A stretch of 64,000 nucleotides of DNA from Anaerolineae bacterium (GTDB lineage Bacteria; Chloroflexota; Anaerolineae; Aggregatilineales; J027): NCBI GenBank assembly GCA_019913005.1, contig JAIOHL010000356.1, positions 1 to 64,000 on the forward strand, read 5' to 3'. Both the position numbers and the translations under genes were made by a program. Positions 50,399 to 59,164 of this stretch are shown piece by piece (the stretch's first letter is position 1; every line of letters begins with the position of its first letter). The notes under the pieces were generated by a model. It made no database searches and was not told the origin of the DNA. It worked only from the letters and a program-made list of their open reading frames with translations.

Positions 50399-50962
50399 AT
50401 GAAGTACGACATCGAAAAAAATCTCCGCACCCTCCGGGCAATGGTCGAGGCATTGACCCCCTACCTCTATGAAGAGGAACTCTTTGGTCATTTGGGGGAT
50501 AACATGCCCAAAATGACGGTTGGGGGACTATTGCTTCGGCTGCACCAATTGGAAGGGTTGCAAGCGGTACTCAACAAAAACCAAAAAACTCAGTTGGTCG
50601 AAACCCGCCAAAAATTTGAGCAGATGCGCTACGAATGGCGTACTCACTATGAAAAAAAGGTGCTGCAAGAATTGAGATCGCGGGCCGAAACCTCCCTGCG
50701 CTATCTCCAAGATGCCACCGACGCGATGGGTGATTGGGGTAACCAAATCGAAAAGCGCACCATTATGGCTGAACTCATGAACGAGGCCAGCGCCCAAAAC
50801 ATTGCCATGCCTGCCGAGCTAAAAGGCTTAGTTAACGAAGCAGACGGTTTTTTGCGCCGCTATTTCAAAGCAGGTGGGTTCTTTTGGGACGAACGCCTCA
50901 CCAATGCTTATCCCCAAGAGGCCTACTGGTGGCTCTACGGCAAACCCAATCAAACCGATTAG
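50399..50962 (+). CDS. Hypothetical helical protein
   Basis: 187 residues from ATG 50399 (TGGAGG 5 nt upstream; an ATG at 50387 overlaps that site). Mostly helical and charged with likely coiled coils (TQLVETRQKFEQMRYEWRTHYEKKV) and an aromatic C-terminus (AYWWLYGKPNQTD). No known motif. A strong terminator follows directly. Confidence 0.65.
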   Translation: MKYDIEKNLRTLRAMVEALTPYLYEEELFGHLGDNMPKMTVGGLLLRLHQLEGLQAVLNKNQKTQLVETRQKFEQMRYEWRTHYEKKVLQELRSRAETSLRYLQDATDAMGDWGNQIEKRTIMAELMNEASAQNIAMPAELKGLVNEADGFLRRYFKAGGFFWDERLTNAYPQEAYWWLYGKPNQTD

Positions 50963-50968
50963 TAATTC

Positions 50969-51003
50969 AAAAGGGACGACTTCATTAAAATCGTCCCTTT
51001 TTA
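50969..51003 (+). terminator. Terminator
   Basis: AAAAGGGACGA and TCGTCCCTTTTT arms with a T run, 6 nt after the stop codon. The reverse strand also has an A/T flank, so it may serve the converging gene. Confidence 0.9.
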
Positions 51004-51020
51004 TTCGACCTATCGTTCTA

Positions 51021-52430
51021 TCATTGGCAAGCCGCAAACGTCTCCGACACCACCACATACCCGCGAATATTCTGGGATACAATCGCCCCACCAATATCCG
51101 TCTCCACATTGATGAAAATGACATACATACCGGGAGTCAGTCCCGTCGTATCGGCATAGACGGTCACGACATCATCCGACGTAGCAAGCGCTGGTGAAAC
51201 GGTCACCTCTGGTCCACTTAGCGAGAGAGCGGGTTCAATCTTGGCATCAAACCCTGTACCCGGATAACCTGTATTGCGGACTTGAAATTGACCCACCTCG
51301 ATAATCGCCGGGCACGAATAGCCAATCTCTACCGCCATGTCATCAAGGGCAACTAACGTCATTTCGGCGATTTCCCGTACCGGACGGCGTGGCATAGCAG
51401 CGACACTATAAAGCGCCAATGTCGGTTGCCCATCTGAGCGCAAAATTGAAAACCAGCGCATGTGGTTGCACTGCGACAACACACCCGGCCCTAACATTGA
51501 CCAATTGAGATTCCATAAGAACATTGGCCCGGCCCACGCCCAATTTTTATCGGCAAAATCAAACGCCCGTGCAATATAATCCGCTTGCGTTTGACCCGAC
51601 ACTTTCATCCAACTGAATCCAGCAAATGAGAGGTCGCTCGCCAAACAATTGAGTCCTTCTTCTGCCGGGTCGCGCAGCCAACCAAATTCAGTGAGCCACA
51701 TCGGTTTGCTGCCCAAATCATATTCGAGCATCAACTCCCGCATCAGTTCAGTACGCCTAAAATTGAGGGTACGTGCATTGGGGGCATCTTCAGGCGGTGC
51801 ATTATAACCGTAGGGGTGATAACCAAAGGCATCGAAATAATTACCTGCCCCGTTTTCAAACATCTCACGGGCAAAATCAACATCGGTAATGGCATCGCGG
51901 CTGGGGGTTGTGATAGTAGGGGCTAGGCCACCTGAGACTACAATCAAATGCGGGGCAACGGCTTTAATCTCGGTATAAACGATACGCAGTAGTTGGGTAT
52001 ATTCCCACGCATTCGGGCCACGCGGCCATTCCATCTGCAAGTTTGGTTCATTATGGACTTCAACCGCCTCTACCCCTAAATCCACCAATTTCAAAGCCCG
52101 TGCGCGGACGCCCGATTTCAGGCCATCCCAATTGCCGTCACCGGGCCAAATTAGGTCATAGCGATACAGCACTTTTTGGTTGCGATAGTAACCCGCTTCG
52201 GTATCCGTATACACCTTGACCCAATCCATGCCCAAGCGCTCTACCCAGCCGAGATCAACGCTGGTATGGGGAGCGACATGGATACCATAACCTAGATGTG
52301 GTCTTGGAATCATCGCGGCGATAGACTGAACATAAGGCGGTTCAGTGGCGAAGACACGGCGCGGCATTCCCCCCATTACAGAAAGAAGGGTAAGCAGCAC
52401 GGTCAGAACAAGGGTGATTTTTTGTTTCAT
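51021..52430 (-). CDS. Secreted clan-A glycoside hydrolase-like protein
   Basis: 469 residues with a signal peptide (KITLVLTVLLTLLSVMGG, then VFATEPP). The TIM-barrel-like part (about 45-330) has HNEPN with the putative acid/base Glu128, a GYHPYGY strand, and WLTEFGW with the putative nucleophile Glu248, the spacing of clan GH-A (GH5/GH39-type). The C-terminal 120 residues are a beta domain (GTGFDAKIEPALSLSGPEVTV). It probably cleaves a polysaccharide outside the cell; substrate unknown. It is divergent from the GT39 cluster. Confidence 0.8.
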   Translation of the reverse strand: MKQKITLVLTVLLTLLSVMGGMPRRVFATEPPYVQSIAAMIPRPHLGYGIHVAPHTSVDLGWVERLGMDWVKVYTDTEAGYYRNQKVLYRYDLIWPGDGNWDGLKSGVRARALKLVDLGVEAVEVHNEPNLQMEWPRGPNAWEYTQLLRIVYTEIKAVAPHLIVVSGGLAPTITTPSRDAITDVDFAREMFENGAGNYFDAFGYHPYGYNAPPEDAPNARTLNFRRTELMRELMLEYDLGSKPMWLTEFGWLRDPAEEGLNCLASDLSFAGFSWMKVSGQTQADYIARAFDFADKNWAWAGPMFLWNLNWSMLGPGVLSQCNHMRWFSILRSDGQPTLALYSVAAMPRRPVREIAEMTLVALDDMAVEIGYSCPAIIEVGQFQVRNTGYPGTGFDAKIEPALSLSGPEVTVSPALATSDDVVTVYADTTGLTPGMYVIFINVETDIGGAIVSQNIRGYVVVSETFAACQ

Positions 52431-52566
52431 TCCACTCGCCTAATAACTTTTCCACTTTTGACCATTTCCTAGTCTAAAGAATTTACCCGACTTTTGCCAC
52501 CTACCACTTGCCAAAATCGTTGTTACAATTCATGGCCGTTATCCATACCTGAGAACCTATTTCTGC

Positions 52567-54108
52567 ATGACGCATTCAAGTGTTTCAAAACGTCGTTTAT
52601 GGCTGATGGTCGGCCTGTTATGGCTGTTATGGTTCAGCCGCGCCCATCAAATCATGGCCCTTGCGGTTTTTGTGGATGAGAGTCTCCATATTTTACGCGC
52701 CCAGATGGTCTTTGACTTCAACGACGCCACCGCTTCCATTCTCCCCGGCAAACTGCTGCTTTATTATTATTTGGGTCTGTTCAATCCACAGGATGTTGGT
52801 GGGGCATGGCTTTCGCGGGAGGCAATTGCCTTACTCGCCCCGCTAGGTGCGTCCCTGACCTTTGCCCTCACCCGTCAACTCTTTCATCGCTGGTCAATCA
52901 GTCTACTGGCAGTAATTTTATATGCCCTATCCCCCTTTATGCTGTTTTTTGAGCGTATGGCCCTCTCCGACACCTTCACCATGATTTTCGGGCTATCGCT
53001 GGCGATTGTTTCGCTAAAATTAGCCCGTCACCCCACTCGCAAAAACAGCATTCTTGTGGGTTTATTGTTCGGCTTGGCACTCTTGGCAAAATTGATTGCC
53101 CTCCCTTGGATCATTCTGCCCTTTCTTGCGTTACACCTCTGGGGGCAACTCAATTTGCGTCAACTCTGGAATAAGGCCGTCATCATTGCGATTGCCGCCA
53201 CAGTCCCCCTGCTTCCCTCAGCATTTTATGTGGTCTATCAAGAAGCTGCCCAAATCGAAAATAAGCAGGAAGTCGTTACGACCACCCTGTTTGTCCCCGA
53301 ATCGCAAAGCCGAGTCGAGCAGATTTCGCATAATCTGGACATTTATACCGAGGCAGTCTGGACAATGCTGACACCCCCACTATTGTTCCTGATTTTATGC
53401 CTCACCTTTTGGCAAATTCGCCGATGGCCCAAAGCTATTTTTTATCTACTGAGTATCACGTTTTCAGTGTGGGGATTTATCGTTGTGACGAGCGCCCAAC
53501 CCAGTACCCGCTATTTGGTGTTAGGCATTCCACCCTTATTGATAATTGGCGCGGTTGGCTTGGACGATTTATGGCAAACGTTCAGATCATCGCCGCAAAT
53601 AATCTATCGCGTTGCCACCCCTGTCGCCATTGTAATCACGCTGATTAGCGGAATGCTAGGAATCCGTTTTTTGTTGAATGGGTGGAGTGACCCCACCAAG
53701 CTAACTCTAGCAGATCGGGACATCTGGGAATATTTTGAAAATACCGCGACGGGGTATGGCCTGCGTGGGGCCGCTGATGATTTGCCAAATTTACCTCCCC
53801 TGCAATTAGAAGATACGACGATTCGCGTGGCGGGCTTTGTGGGCGCATGTCACACCCTGCGGCTATACTTGCCTGCGGATTCCGACATCAAACTGACCTG
53901 TCCCTATTTCAAATGGAGCATCGAACAAGCTCCCGCCACCCTTACCGAATGGGAACAGCGCATCAAAGTCGATGGGGCATGGTATATTTTAGCCGATGAT
54001 CGCCAACCAATGGATTTATTCAGCCTGCCGTTTACGTGGGAAGAATTGGCTGTCTATAAACGGCCCTATGATGGCGTGACCGTGCGTTTATATCGCGTCA
54101 GCCCTTAA
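52567..54108 (+). CDS. GT39-like membrane glycosyltransferase
   Basis: 513 residues. TM1 is followed by the acidic loop AVFVDESLHILRAQMVFDF and then KLLLYYYLGLFNPQDVG; about ten TM segments reach residue 370. The C-terminal 140 residues are soluble and extracytoplasmic, with a conserved-looking block (WEYFENTATGYGLRGAADDL, GFVGACHTLRLYLPADSDI, TCPYFKW) shared with the three other GT39-like genes in this cluster. It is the first gene of the plus-strand run and is followed after 10 nt by a GNAT gene. Confidence 0.85.
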   Translation: MTHSSVSKRRLWLMVGLLWLLWFSRAHQIMALAVFVDESLHILRAQMVFDFNDATASILPGKLLLYYYLGLFNPQDVGGAWLSREAIALLAPLGASLTFALTRQLFHRWSISLLAVILYALSPFMLFFERMALSDTFTMIFGLSLAIVSLKLARHPTRKNSILVGLLFGLALLAKLIALPWIILPFLALHLWGQLNLRQLWNKAVIIAIAATVPLLPSAFYVVYQEAAQIENKQEVVTTTLFVPESQSRVEQISHNLDIYTEAVWTMLTPPLLFLILCLTFWQIRRWPKAIFYLLSITFSVWGFIVVTSAQPSTRYLVLGIPPLLIIGAVGLDDLWQTFRSSPQIIYRVATPVAIVITLISGMLGIRFLLNGWSDPTKLTLADRDIWEYFENTATGYGLRGAADDLPNLPPLQLEDTTIRVAGFVGACHTLRLYLPADSDIKLTCPYFKWSIEQAPATLTEWEQRIKVDGAWYILADDRQPMDLFSLPFTWEELAVYKRPYDGVTVRLYRVSP

Positions 54109-54118
54109 GGAGTCCAAA

Positions 54119-54808
54119 GTGAATATCGAATTCCGTCTGGCCGTGCCCGCCGACGCGCCCCATATTTTCGCAATTAAACAAGCGGTCTGGCCTTCAGAAT
54201 CGCCCAAAGGTCAGGCCTATATTGCCGAGGTCATCGCCCTGCCCGACCACGCCACCCACCTTGCTTTTGTGGACGACACACCAGCAGGTTTTGTGGATGG
54301 ATTTATGACTTATACCCCAGAAGGTTTGCCGCGCTGGGAAGTGGATTTATTAGCCGTGCATTCCGATTTTAGAGGCAAAAGCATCGCGGCACAGTTGGTC
54401 GCCCTTAGCACCGAAACCGGACAGGCAAGCGGCGCGAATTTTGCTCGTGGCTTAGTCGAGATTGAAAACATCGCCAGCCAGCGCACCTTTGCCCGCTGCG
54501 GATATACGCTGGAAAATGAACATCATGCCTTAATGGTCGGCTCGGAACTATTGATAGACATTCTCATACTCCCCCCCGAAAATACCCTGTTGACCCCCGT
54601 CCAGACCATCAATTATCGCGGTATCTGGGTCGAGGGAGAGTATCAAAAAAATAGCTTCTTGGCGGGACAAGTTCTCTGCACGCGGCACGCATGGGATTTA
54701 ACCGGGGCGGTTATCCCCACCAACGATACAACGGCCCTAAAAATCGCTCAAGAACTTGAGTTCACCCTCGTCGGGCATTATCAATGGTGGAAACGGAGTC
54801 TGGTGTGA
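54119..54808 (+). CDS. GNAT-family N-acetyltransferase
   Basis: 229 residues, GTG start with AAGGAG 6-7 nt upstream. The N-terminal GNAT fold (about 1-150) has FRLAVPADAPHIFAIKQAVWP, then the acetyl-CoA site LLAVHSDFRGKSIAAQLVAL. The C-terminal 70 residues form a second, GNAT-like half (GQVLCTRHAWDLTGAVIPTND). It sits between two GT39-like genes and overlaps the next, so it may modify a glycan precursor or protein acceptor in the same pathway. Substrate unknown. Confidence 0.85.
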   Translation: MNIEFRLAVPADAPHIFAIKQAVWPSESPKGQAYIAEVIALPDHATHLAFVDDTPAGFVDGFMTYTPEGLPRWEVDLLAVHSDFRGKSIAAQLVALSTETGQASGANFARGLVEIENIASQRTFARCGYTLENEHHALMVGSELLIDILILPPENTLLTPVQTINYRGIWVEGEYQKNSFLAGQVLCTRHAWDLTGAVIPTNDTTALKIAQELEFTLVGHYQWWKRSLV

Positions 54809-56478
54809 AACGCTCACAAGAAATTCTCCCAACCGCCCTGTTGATTTTATTGGCCTTTTTCATTCGCGCCCATTCCGTCGAGACCCTCCCACCCTTTAAC
54901 GATGAAAGCCTGCACATCCGCCGCGCTGAACTGATCTATAAATTTACAGATCGTAATCTCAACATGACGCTCGGCAAGTTGCTCAGTTATTATTGGATTG
55001 GCCTGTTTCACCCTGCCCGCTTGGATGCCATTTTTGTAGGCCGAACCGCCAGCGCCCTCTTTGCCCTGTTGGGTCTTGCTGCCGCCTACAGTACAGCCCG
55101 TCTTTTATTTGGGCGGATTGGCGGCTGGGTAACGCTTGTGCTGGCCTCGTTTTCGCCCTTCATGGTCTTTTTTGACCGCCTCGCCCTTTCCGATGCCCTG
55201 ACCGCCGCATTGGGCATGTTGGTCATTTGGGCTTCGCTGTTAATGATGCGCCGTGCCAACTGTGGCAAACGCTGTCCGCTGGCGATTTGGGCCGGAATCT
55301 TAAGCGGGCTGGTCATTATTTCCAAACTGCTTGGTCTCCCGATGGCAGGGGTGCCGCTGGTTGCCGTCCTGACCCTTAACTGCCAGCCTTTCATCCGATT
55401 AAATTTGGCAAGCCTCCAGCAAACGCTGCGTATCCATCAGGGCAAACTCACCACTGTCTATATCGCCTTTGGTTTGGTAATGCTGCCGTTTATCTGGCAT
55501 ATCGCAGATCGCACCATCACAGGCAAATACGTCAATGTCGTCAACAACAACCTGATTAACGGCGCTGCCGAAGAAAAATCTCCCCCCCAAGTCTTGATTG
55601 ATAATCTCTATAGCCTGTGGACAGCCAACCAAGTGCTGCACGGTTCTATTTTGTGGATTTTGACGTTAGTTGGGGCAGCATATGTGCTGTGGAAACGCCC
55701 CCGTGAAGGCAGCTATCTCATTCTCTCAACCCTGCTGGCGTGGAGCATGTCGCTGGTGTTCGCGGCGGATTTATCCACTCGCTATCTCACCCTCGGTGTG
55801 TTGCCCTCGCTGGTGATCTTAGGCGGTGCGGTTAGCTTGACCATCCAAGAGGCTGCCAAGATAAATATTGAAAAGCCTACCCTGCCCGTCACCATGCCCG
55901 AACGCGCTGCCATCGCGGTGCTGTTGGTGTGGCTGGTCTGGATTCCCCTGCCCTTTATCAACCACACATGGAACGACCCAACTAAACTCCACCTTCCCGA
56001 AGCTGACCAATGGGAATATTTTGGCAATTTCGGTTCGGGCTATGCGCTGGTGGAGGCTGCCCGCGACATGGAAAATCTACCCCGTTCGGAGCCAAGTGGA
56101 CGTGTACAGGTGATAGGTTTAGTGGGATCATGTCATCAAATCAGGTTGTATCTGGACGAATATGGCCCGGTAAAGCTAGAATGTCCGTTCTTTGGGTGGC
56201 AAGGCGAATTTATGCAAGATGTCGCCAACTTGATAGATGAGCGAGTAGTCGAAGAAAGCACCGTGTATTTGTTGGTGGAGCCGGAACTACGCTTTATCGA
56301 TCTTTCCAAGCTGCACGTCCGCTGGGAACTAATCCGCCGCTATCCACGTCCTTTTAACGGGATGACGGTTGAATTGTGGCGAGTCTATCCCAACTTGCCA
56401 CAATCTAGGGAGCGGGACACCCCATTACAGAGTGAATGGCACAGAAATGATTACCTACGTTTCAGGAGATATTTTTGA
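54805..56478 (+). CDS. GT39-like membrane glycosyltransferase
   Basis: 557 residues from GTG 54805, which overlaps the GNAT stop codon and has ACGGAG 6 nt upstream; ATG 54784 is an alternative. The active-site loop LPPFNDESLHIRRAELIYKF and KLLSYYWIGLFHP match its neighbours. About ten TM segments are followed by the shared soluble C-terminal block (WEYFGNFGSGYALVEAARDM, GLVGSCHQIRLYLDEYGPVKL, CPFFGW). The last 25 codons run past the usual end of the family and overlap the start of the macrodomain gene by 32 nt. Confidence 0.85.
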   Translation: MKRSQEILPTALLILLAFFIRAHSVETLPPFNDESLHIRRAELIYKFTDRNLNMTLGKLLSYYWIGLFHPARLDAIFVGRTASALFALLGLAAAYSTARLLFGRIGGWVTLVLASFSPFMVFFDRLALSDALTAALGMLVIWASLLMMRRANCGKRCPLAIWAGILSGLVIISKLLGLPMAGVPLVAVLTLNCQPFIRLNLASLQQTLRIHQGKLTTVYIAFGLVMLPFIWHIADRTITGKYVNVVNNNLINGAAEEKSPPQVLIDNLYSLWTANQVLHGSILWILTLVGAAYVLWKRPREGSYLILSTLLAWSMSLVFAADLSTRYLTLGVLPSLVILGGAVSLTIQEAAKINIEKPTLPVTMPERAAIAVLLVWLVWIPLPFINHTWNDPTKLHLPEADQWEYFGNFGSGYALVEAARDMENLPRSEPSGRVQVIGLVGSCHQIRLYLDEYGPVKLECPFFGWQGEFMQDVANLIDERVVEESTVYLLVEPELRFIDLSKLHVRWELIRRYPRPFNGMTVELWRVYPNLPQSRERDTPLQSEWHRNDYLRFRRYF

Positions 56479-57376
56479 GAGTCTTGCCCAAGTCCTCGTC
56501 AATCCAGTCAATACGGTTGGGGTAATGGGCAAAGGCCTCGCTTACGATTTTAAAAAAATCTATCCGGCTATGTTTAAACAATACCAGCAACTATGTGAGC
56601 AGCATCAGTTCACAGTCGGTCAATTATGGCTATATAAGACCCCGCATAAGTGGATATTGAATTTCCCAACCAAAAAACATTGGCGAGAAAATTCGAAACC
56701 AGAATATATTGAGGTCGGTCTCAAGAAGTTTGTCGAAACATATGCTGATAAAGGCATACTCTCGATTTCATTTCCCCTACTCGGCTGTGGATATGGGGAA
56801 CTCGATTGGAAATCACAAGTACGCCCTTTAATGGCGAGATACTTGGGGTCTCTCCCTATAAGCATCTATATCCACCGTTATGCCAAAAACGGTCTTGCGC
56901 CAATACACCACAAGCCAAATGGGGAGCATAGACACCCAGAAACTTTGAGATTCGACGAATTTTGGAACGATCTTACATCTATTGCCAACTCAAAAACCAT
57001 ATTCGAGACACTAGATACAAAAACGCGATTTGAAGTTCAATTAGACGAAAAAAAGGATGGCATTCACTTTATTATTCAAGGAGGCAAATCTGTTTTTGTT
57101 GCTAAAGAGGACAATGGCTGGCTAGATTTTTGGCTATATATTCAGCAAACAAAATATTGCCTAGTCGAAAATTTCCCGATGGGATTAGAGGGTTACGCCA
57201 TTTATGTGATAAGTTTCCTATCTGAACTCAGTTATATTCGCCCTGTTCGTTTATCCCGACATGATTATGATGAACAGAGTCAAATCGGACTGCAAATCGT
57301 ATCTAGTCTAGCAGACCGAGAAAAACTAATATCAGAGGGCAGCAATTTTGACCCGTATGACAACATTCCATTCTAA
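56447..57376 (+). CDS. DarG-like macrodomain protein
   Basis: 309 residues from ATG 56447. The macrodomain (about 1-150) closely follows the DarG antitoxin pattern: ITYVSGDIFESLAQVLVNPV, NTVGVMGKGLAYDFKKIYP, WILNFPTKKHWREN, SISFPLLGCGYGELDW. DarG removes ADP-ribose from DNA bases modified by DarT. The C-terminal 160 residues (about 150-309) include a WNDLTSIANS-type helix and a beta-rich part, and are not recognised. No DarT-like gene is adjacent; both neighbours are GT39-like genes. It may be an orphan defence against DarT or act on other ADP-ribosylated targets. It is AT-richer than its neighbours, suggesting later insertion. Confidence 0.85.
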   Translation: MITYVSGDIFESLAQVLVNPVNTVGVMGKGLAYDFKKIYPAMFKQYQQLCEQHQFTVGQLWLYKTPHKWILNFPTKKHWRENSKPEYIEVGLKKFVETYADKGILSISFPLLGCGYGELDWKSQVRPLMARYLGSLPISIYIHRYAKNGLAPIHHKPNGEHRHPETLRFDEFWNDLTSIANSKTIFETLDTKTRFEVQLDEKKDGIHFIIQGGKSVFVAKEDNGWLDFWLYIQQTKYCLVENFPMGLEGYAIYVISFLSELSYIRPVRLSRHDYDEQSQIGLQIVSSLADREKLISEGSNFDPYDNIPF

Positions 57377-57380
57377 TCCC

Positions 57381-59063
57381 ATGATGACAGTACCTAAAAA
57401 CAATTCACAATCGGCTTCTAGCAACAGTGGTATCCAAATATTCACCCGCCTCCTGCCGATGATCGGCTTATTGTGGGGGTTCTTTTTGCTGCGTGCCCAT
57501 ATGATTGATGTCCACATGGCCTATTTTATTGATGAACTCAATCACGTCAGCCGCGCCCAAGTGGTTTGGTCGTTTTCGGACATCCAAATCAGCACCACCC
57601 CCAGCAAATTTCTGCTCTACTATTACATTGGCCTGTTCGACCTGCCGAACTACCTACCGGGATGGTTAGCCCGTACCCCCGTCGCCTTGTTTGCGATGGT
57701 TGGTGCAGCCTCGACCTATACCTTCACTCGCATGTGGTTCTCGCGTGCCGCCGCCTTGACTGCTGTGGTTGTCTTGGCCGTATTCCCATTCATGATCTTC
57801 CACGAGCGTATGGCCCTTACTGACCCACTGACCGCCTCAATTGTGATGCTGGCGCTGTGGTACAGTCTGGTGTTGGCGCGACATCCTTCCAAACGCGGGG
57901 GTCTCATTTTGGGTCTGATGCTCAGTTTTATGATTGCCGCCAAAATTTTGTCCGTCCCACTATTGGCAATGCCCGTCGCGGTGATGGCCCTCTTTGGAAA
58001 AAAGCCTCTGCGCCTTAACCAGAATCTGCGCCAGCAAGCCATCGAGTTATGGAAGCTATATGGCCCAACCCTGCTAAACGCGGCACTGGTGGTCGGCGTG
58101 ATCTGGGGCATCATCATGGGCTTTTATTTTATACATGGCTTGTTATACCCCGAAGAATCCCGTCCACTGGTGGATGATTATCTCTATGGCCTACCCGACA
58201 GTGATACGGTGCTAGATGGCAACATGACCCATGTTGAAGAAGCCTTCCGCTACTTATGGGGGCCTCTGCTTACTGCCATAAGTTTTGTCGGCATTCTAGT
58301 GCTGGTGTGGAAACGCTGGCGTGAGGCGGCCCTCTTGCTGGGATGTATCCTCGCCGTGTGGCTACCCCTGATATTTGTGGCCCAGCGTCCCAATTCGCGT
58401 TATCTATCCGTCGTCGGCCATCTGTGGGTCATATTGGCAGTGGGTGGGATGTTCATTCTCAAAGATGAACTAAGCCGACTCTTGAAACCGACCCCGCTGA
58501 AGTTTGTCCAATGGACTCCCGTTGCTTTGTTGGGAGTGTGGGTCGTGACCTTTAGCGCACCCTTTAGCTATCAGAATATCTATGAGCCGACAGATCTCAA
58601 ATTACCCGAACGCGAAACACACGGCTATTTCCGCAATTTCACCGGATTTGCCCTACGTGATGCCCTCGAACTGGTCGAAACTCTACCCCCTATCTCGGAA
58701 GGCACTGACCAGCGCGTGGTGGTGGGTATCATTCGTTCGTGTCCTTTCCTTCATTACCATATGTCAGAGGACGCCCCCATCAAGATAATCTGTCCGCCCG
58801 AACGCGAAGTGCGGCATGAAGTATTAAATGCTGCGCTAGAACAATACGGCGCGGTGTATATGTTTAATGAACAACTGCCACCCCCGCGAACTGATCTCGT
58901 TTTGCATCGTGAAAGGATAGCAGGACGCGCCCAGTGGTTGGCAACCTATCACCGTCCGCACGGTGGTATTATTGTGGATGTATATATCGTCTATCCCGGT
59001 CAAATTCCGGTCAGTGGCGTCCGTACCACCCCCGATGACGGAGAGATGCCTTTGGTTAAGTAA
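57381..59063 (+). CDS. GT39-like membrane glycosyltransferase
   Basis: 560 residues from ATG 57381; an in-frame ATG at 57348 overlaps the macrodomain gene, and neither has a clear ribosome site. Loop AYFIDELNHVSRAQVVWSF, then TTPSKFLLYYYIGLFDLPNY and GWLARTPVALFAMVGAA. The C-terminal block GYFRNFTGFALRDALELVE and GIIRSCPFLHYHMSEDAPI corresponds to the neighbours. It is very similar to the next gene along its whole length, so the pair is a tandem duplication. The loop has DE plus N-H in place of ESLH. Confidence 0.85.
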   Translation: MMTVPKNNSQSASSNSGIQIFTRLLPMIGLLWGFFLLRAHMIDVHMAYFIDELNHVSRAQVVWSFSDIQISTTPSKFLLYYYIGLFDLPNYLPGWLARTPVALFAMVGAASTYTFTRMWFSRAAALTAVVVLAVFPFMIFHERMALTDPLTASIVMLALWYSLVLARHPSKRGGLILGLMLSFMIAAKILSVPLLAMPVAVMALFGKKPLRLNQNLRQQAIELWKLYGPTLLNAALVVGVIWGIIMGFYFIHGLLYPEESRPLVDDYLYGLPDSDTVLDGNMTHVEEAFRYLWGPLLTAISFVGILVLVWKRWREAALLLGCILAVWLPLIFVAQRPNSRYLSVVGHLWVILAVGGMFILKDELSRLLKPTPLKFVQWTPVALLGVWVVTFSAPFSYQNIYEPTDLKLPERETHGYFRNFTGFALRDALELVETLPPISEGTDQRVVVGIIRSCPFLHYHMSEDAPIKIICPPEREVRHEVLNAALEQYGAVYMFNEQLPPPRTDLVLHRERIAGRAQWLATYHRPHGGIIVDVYIVYPGQIPVSGVRTTPDDGEMPLVK

Positions 59064-59164
59064 ACCATATCCAAAAGCGGTGAATCACTATAAATTCGTG
59101 GAAGGTCTATTCACCATTCAAAAGGGGCAGGTTGTCTTGCAAAAAGCTGGGAGACAGCCAGATT

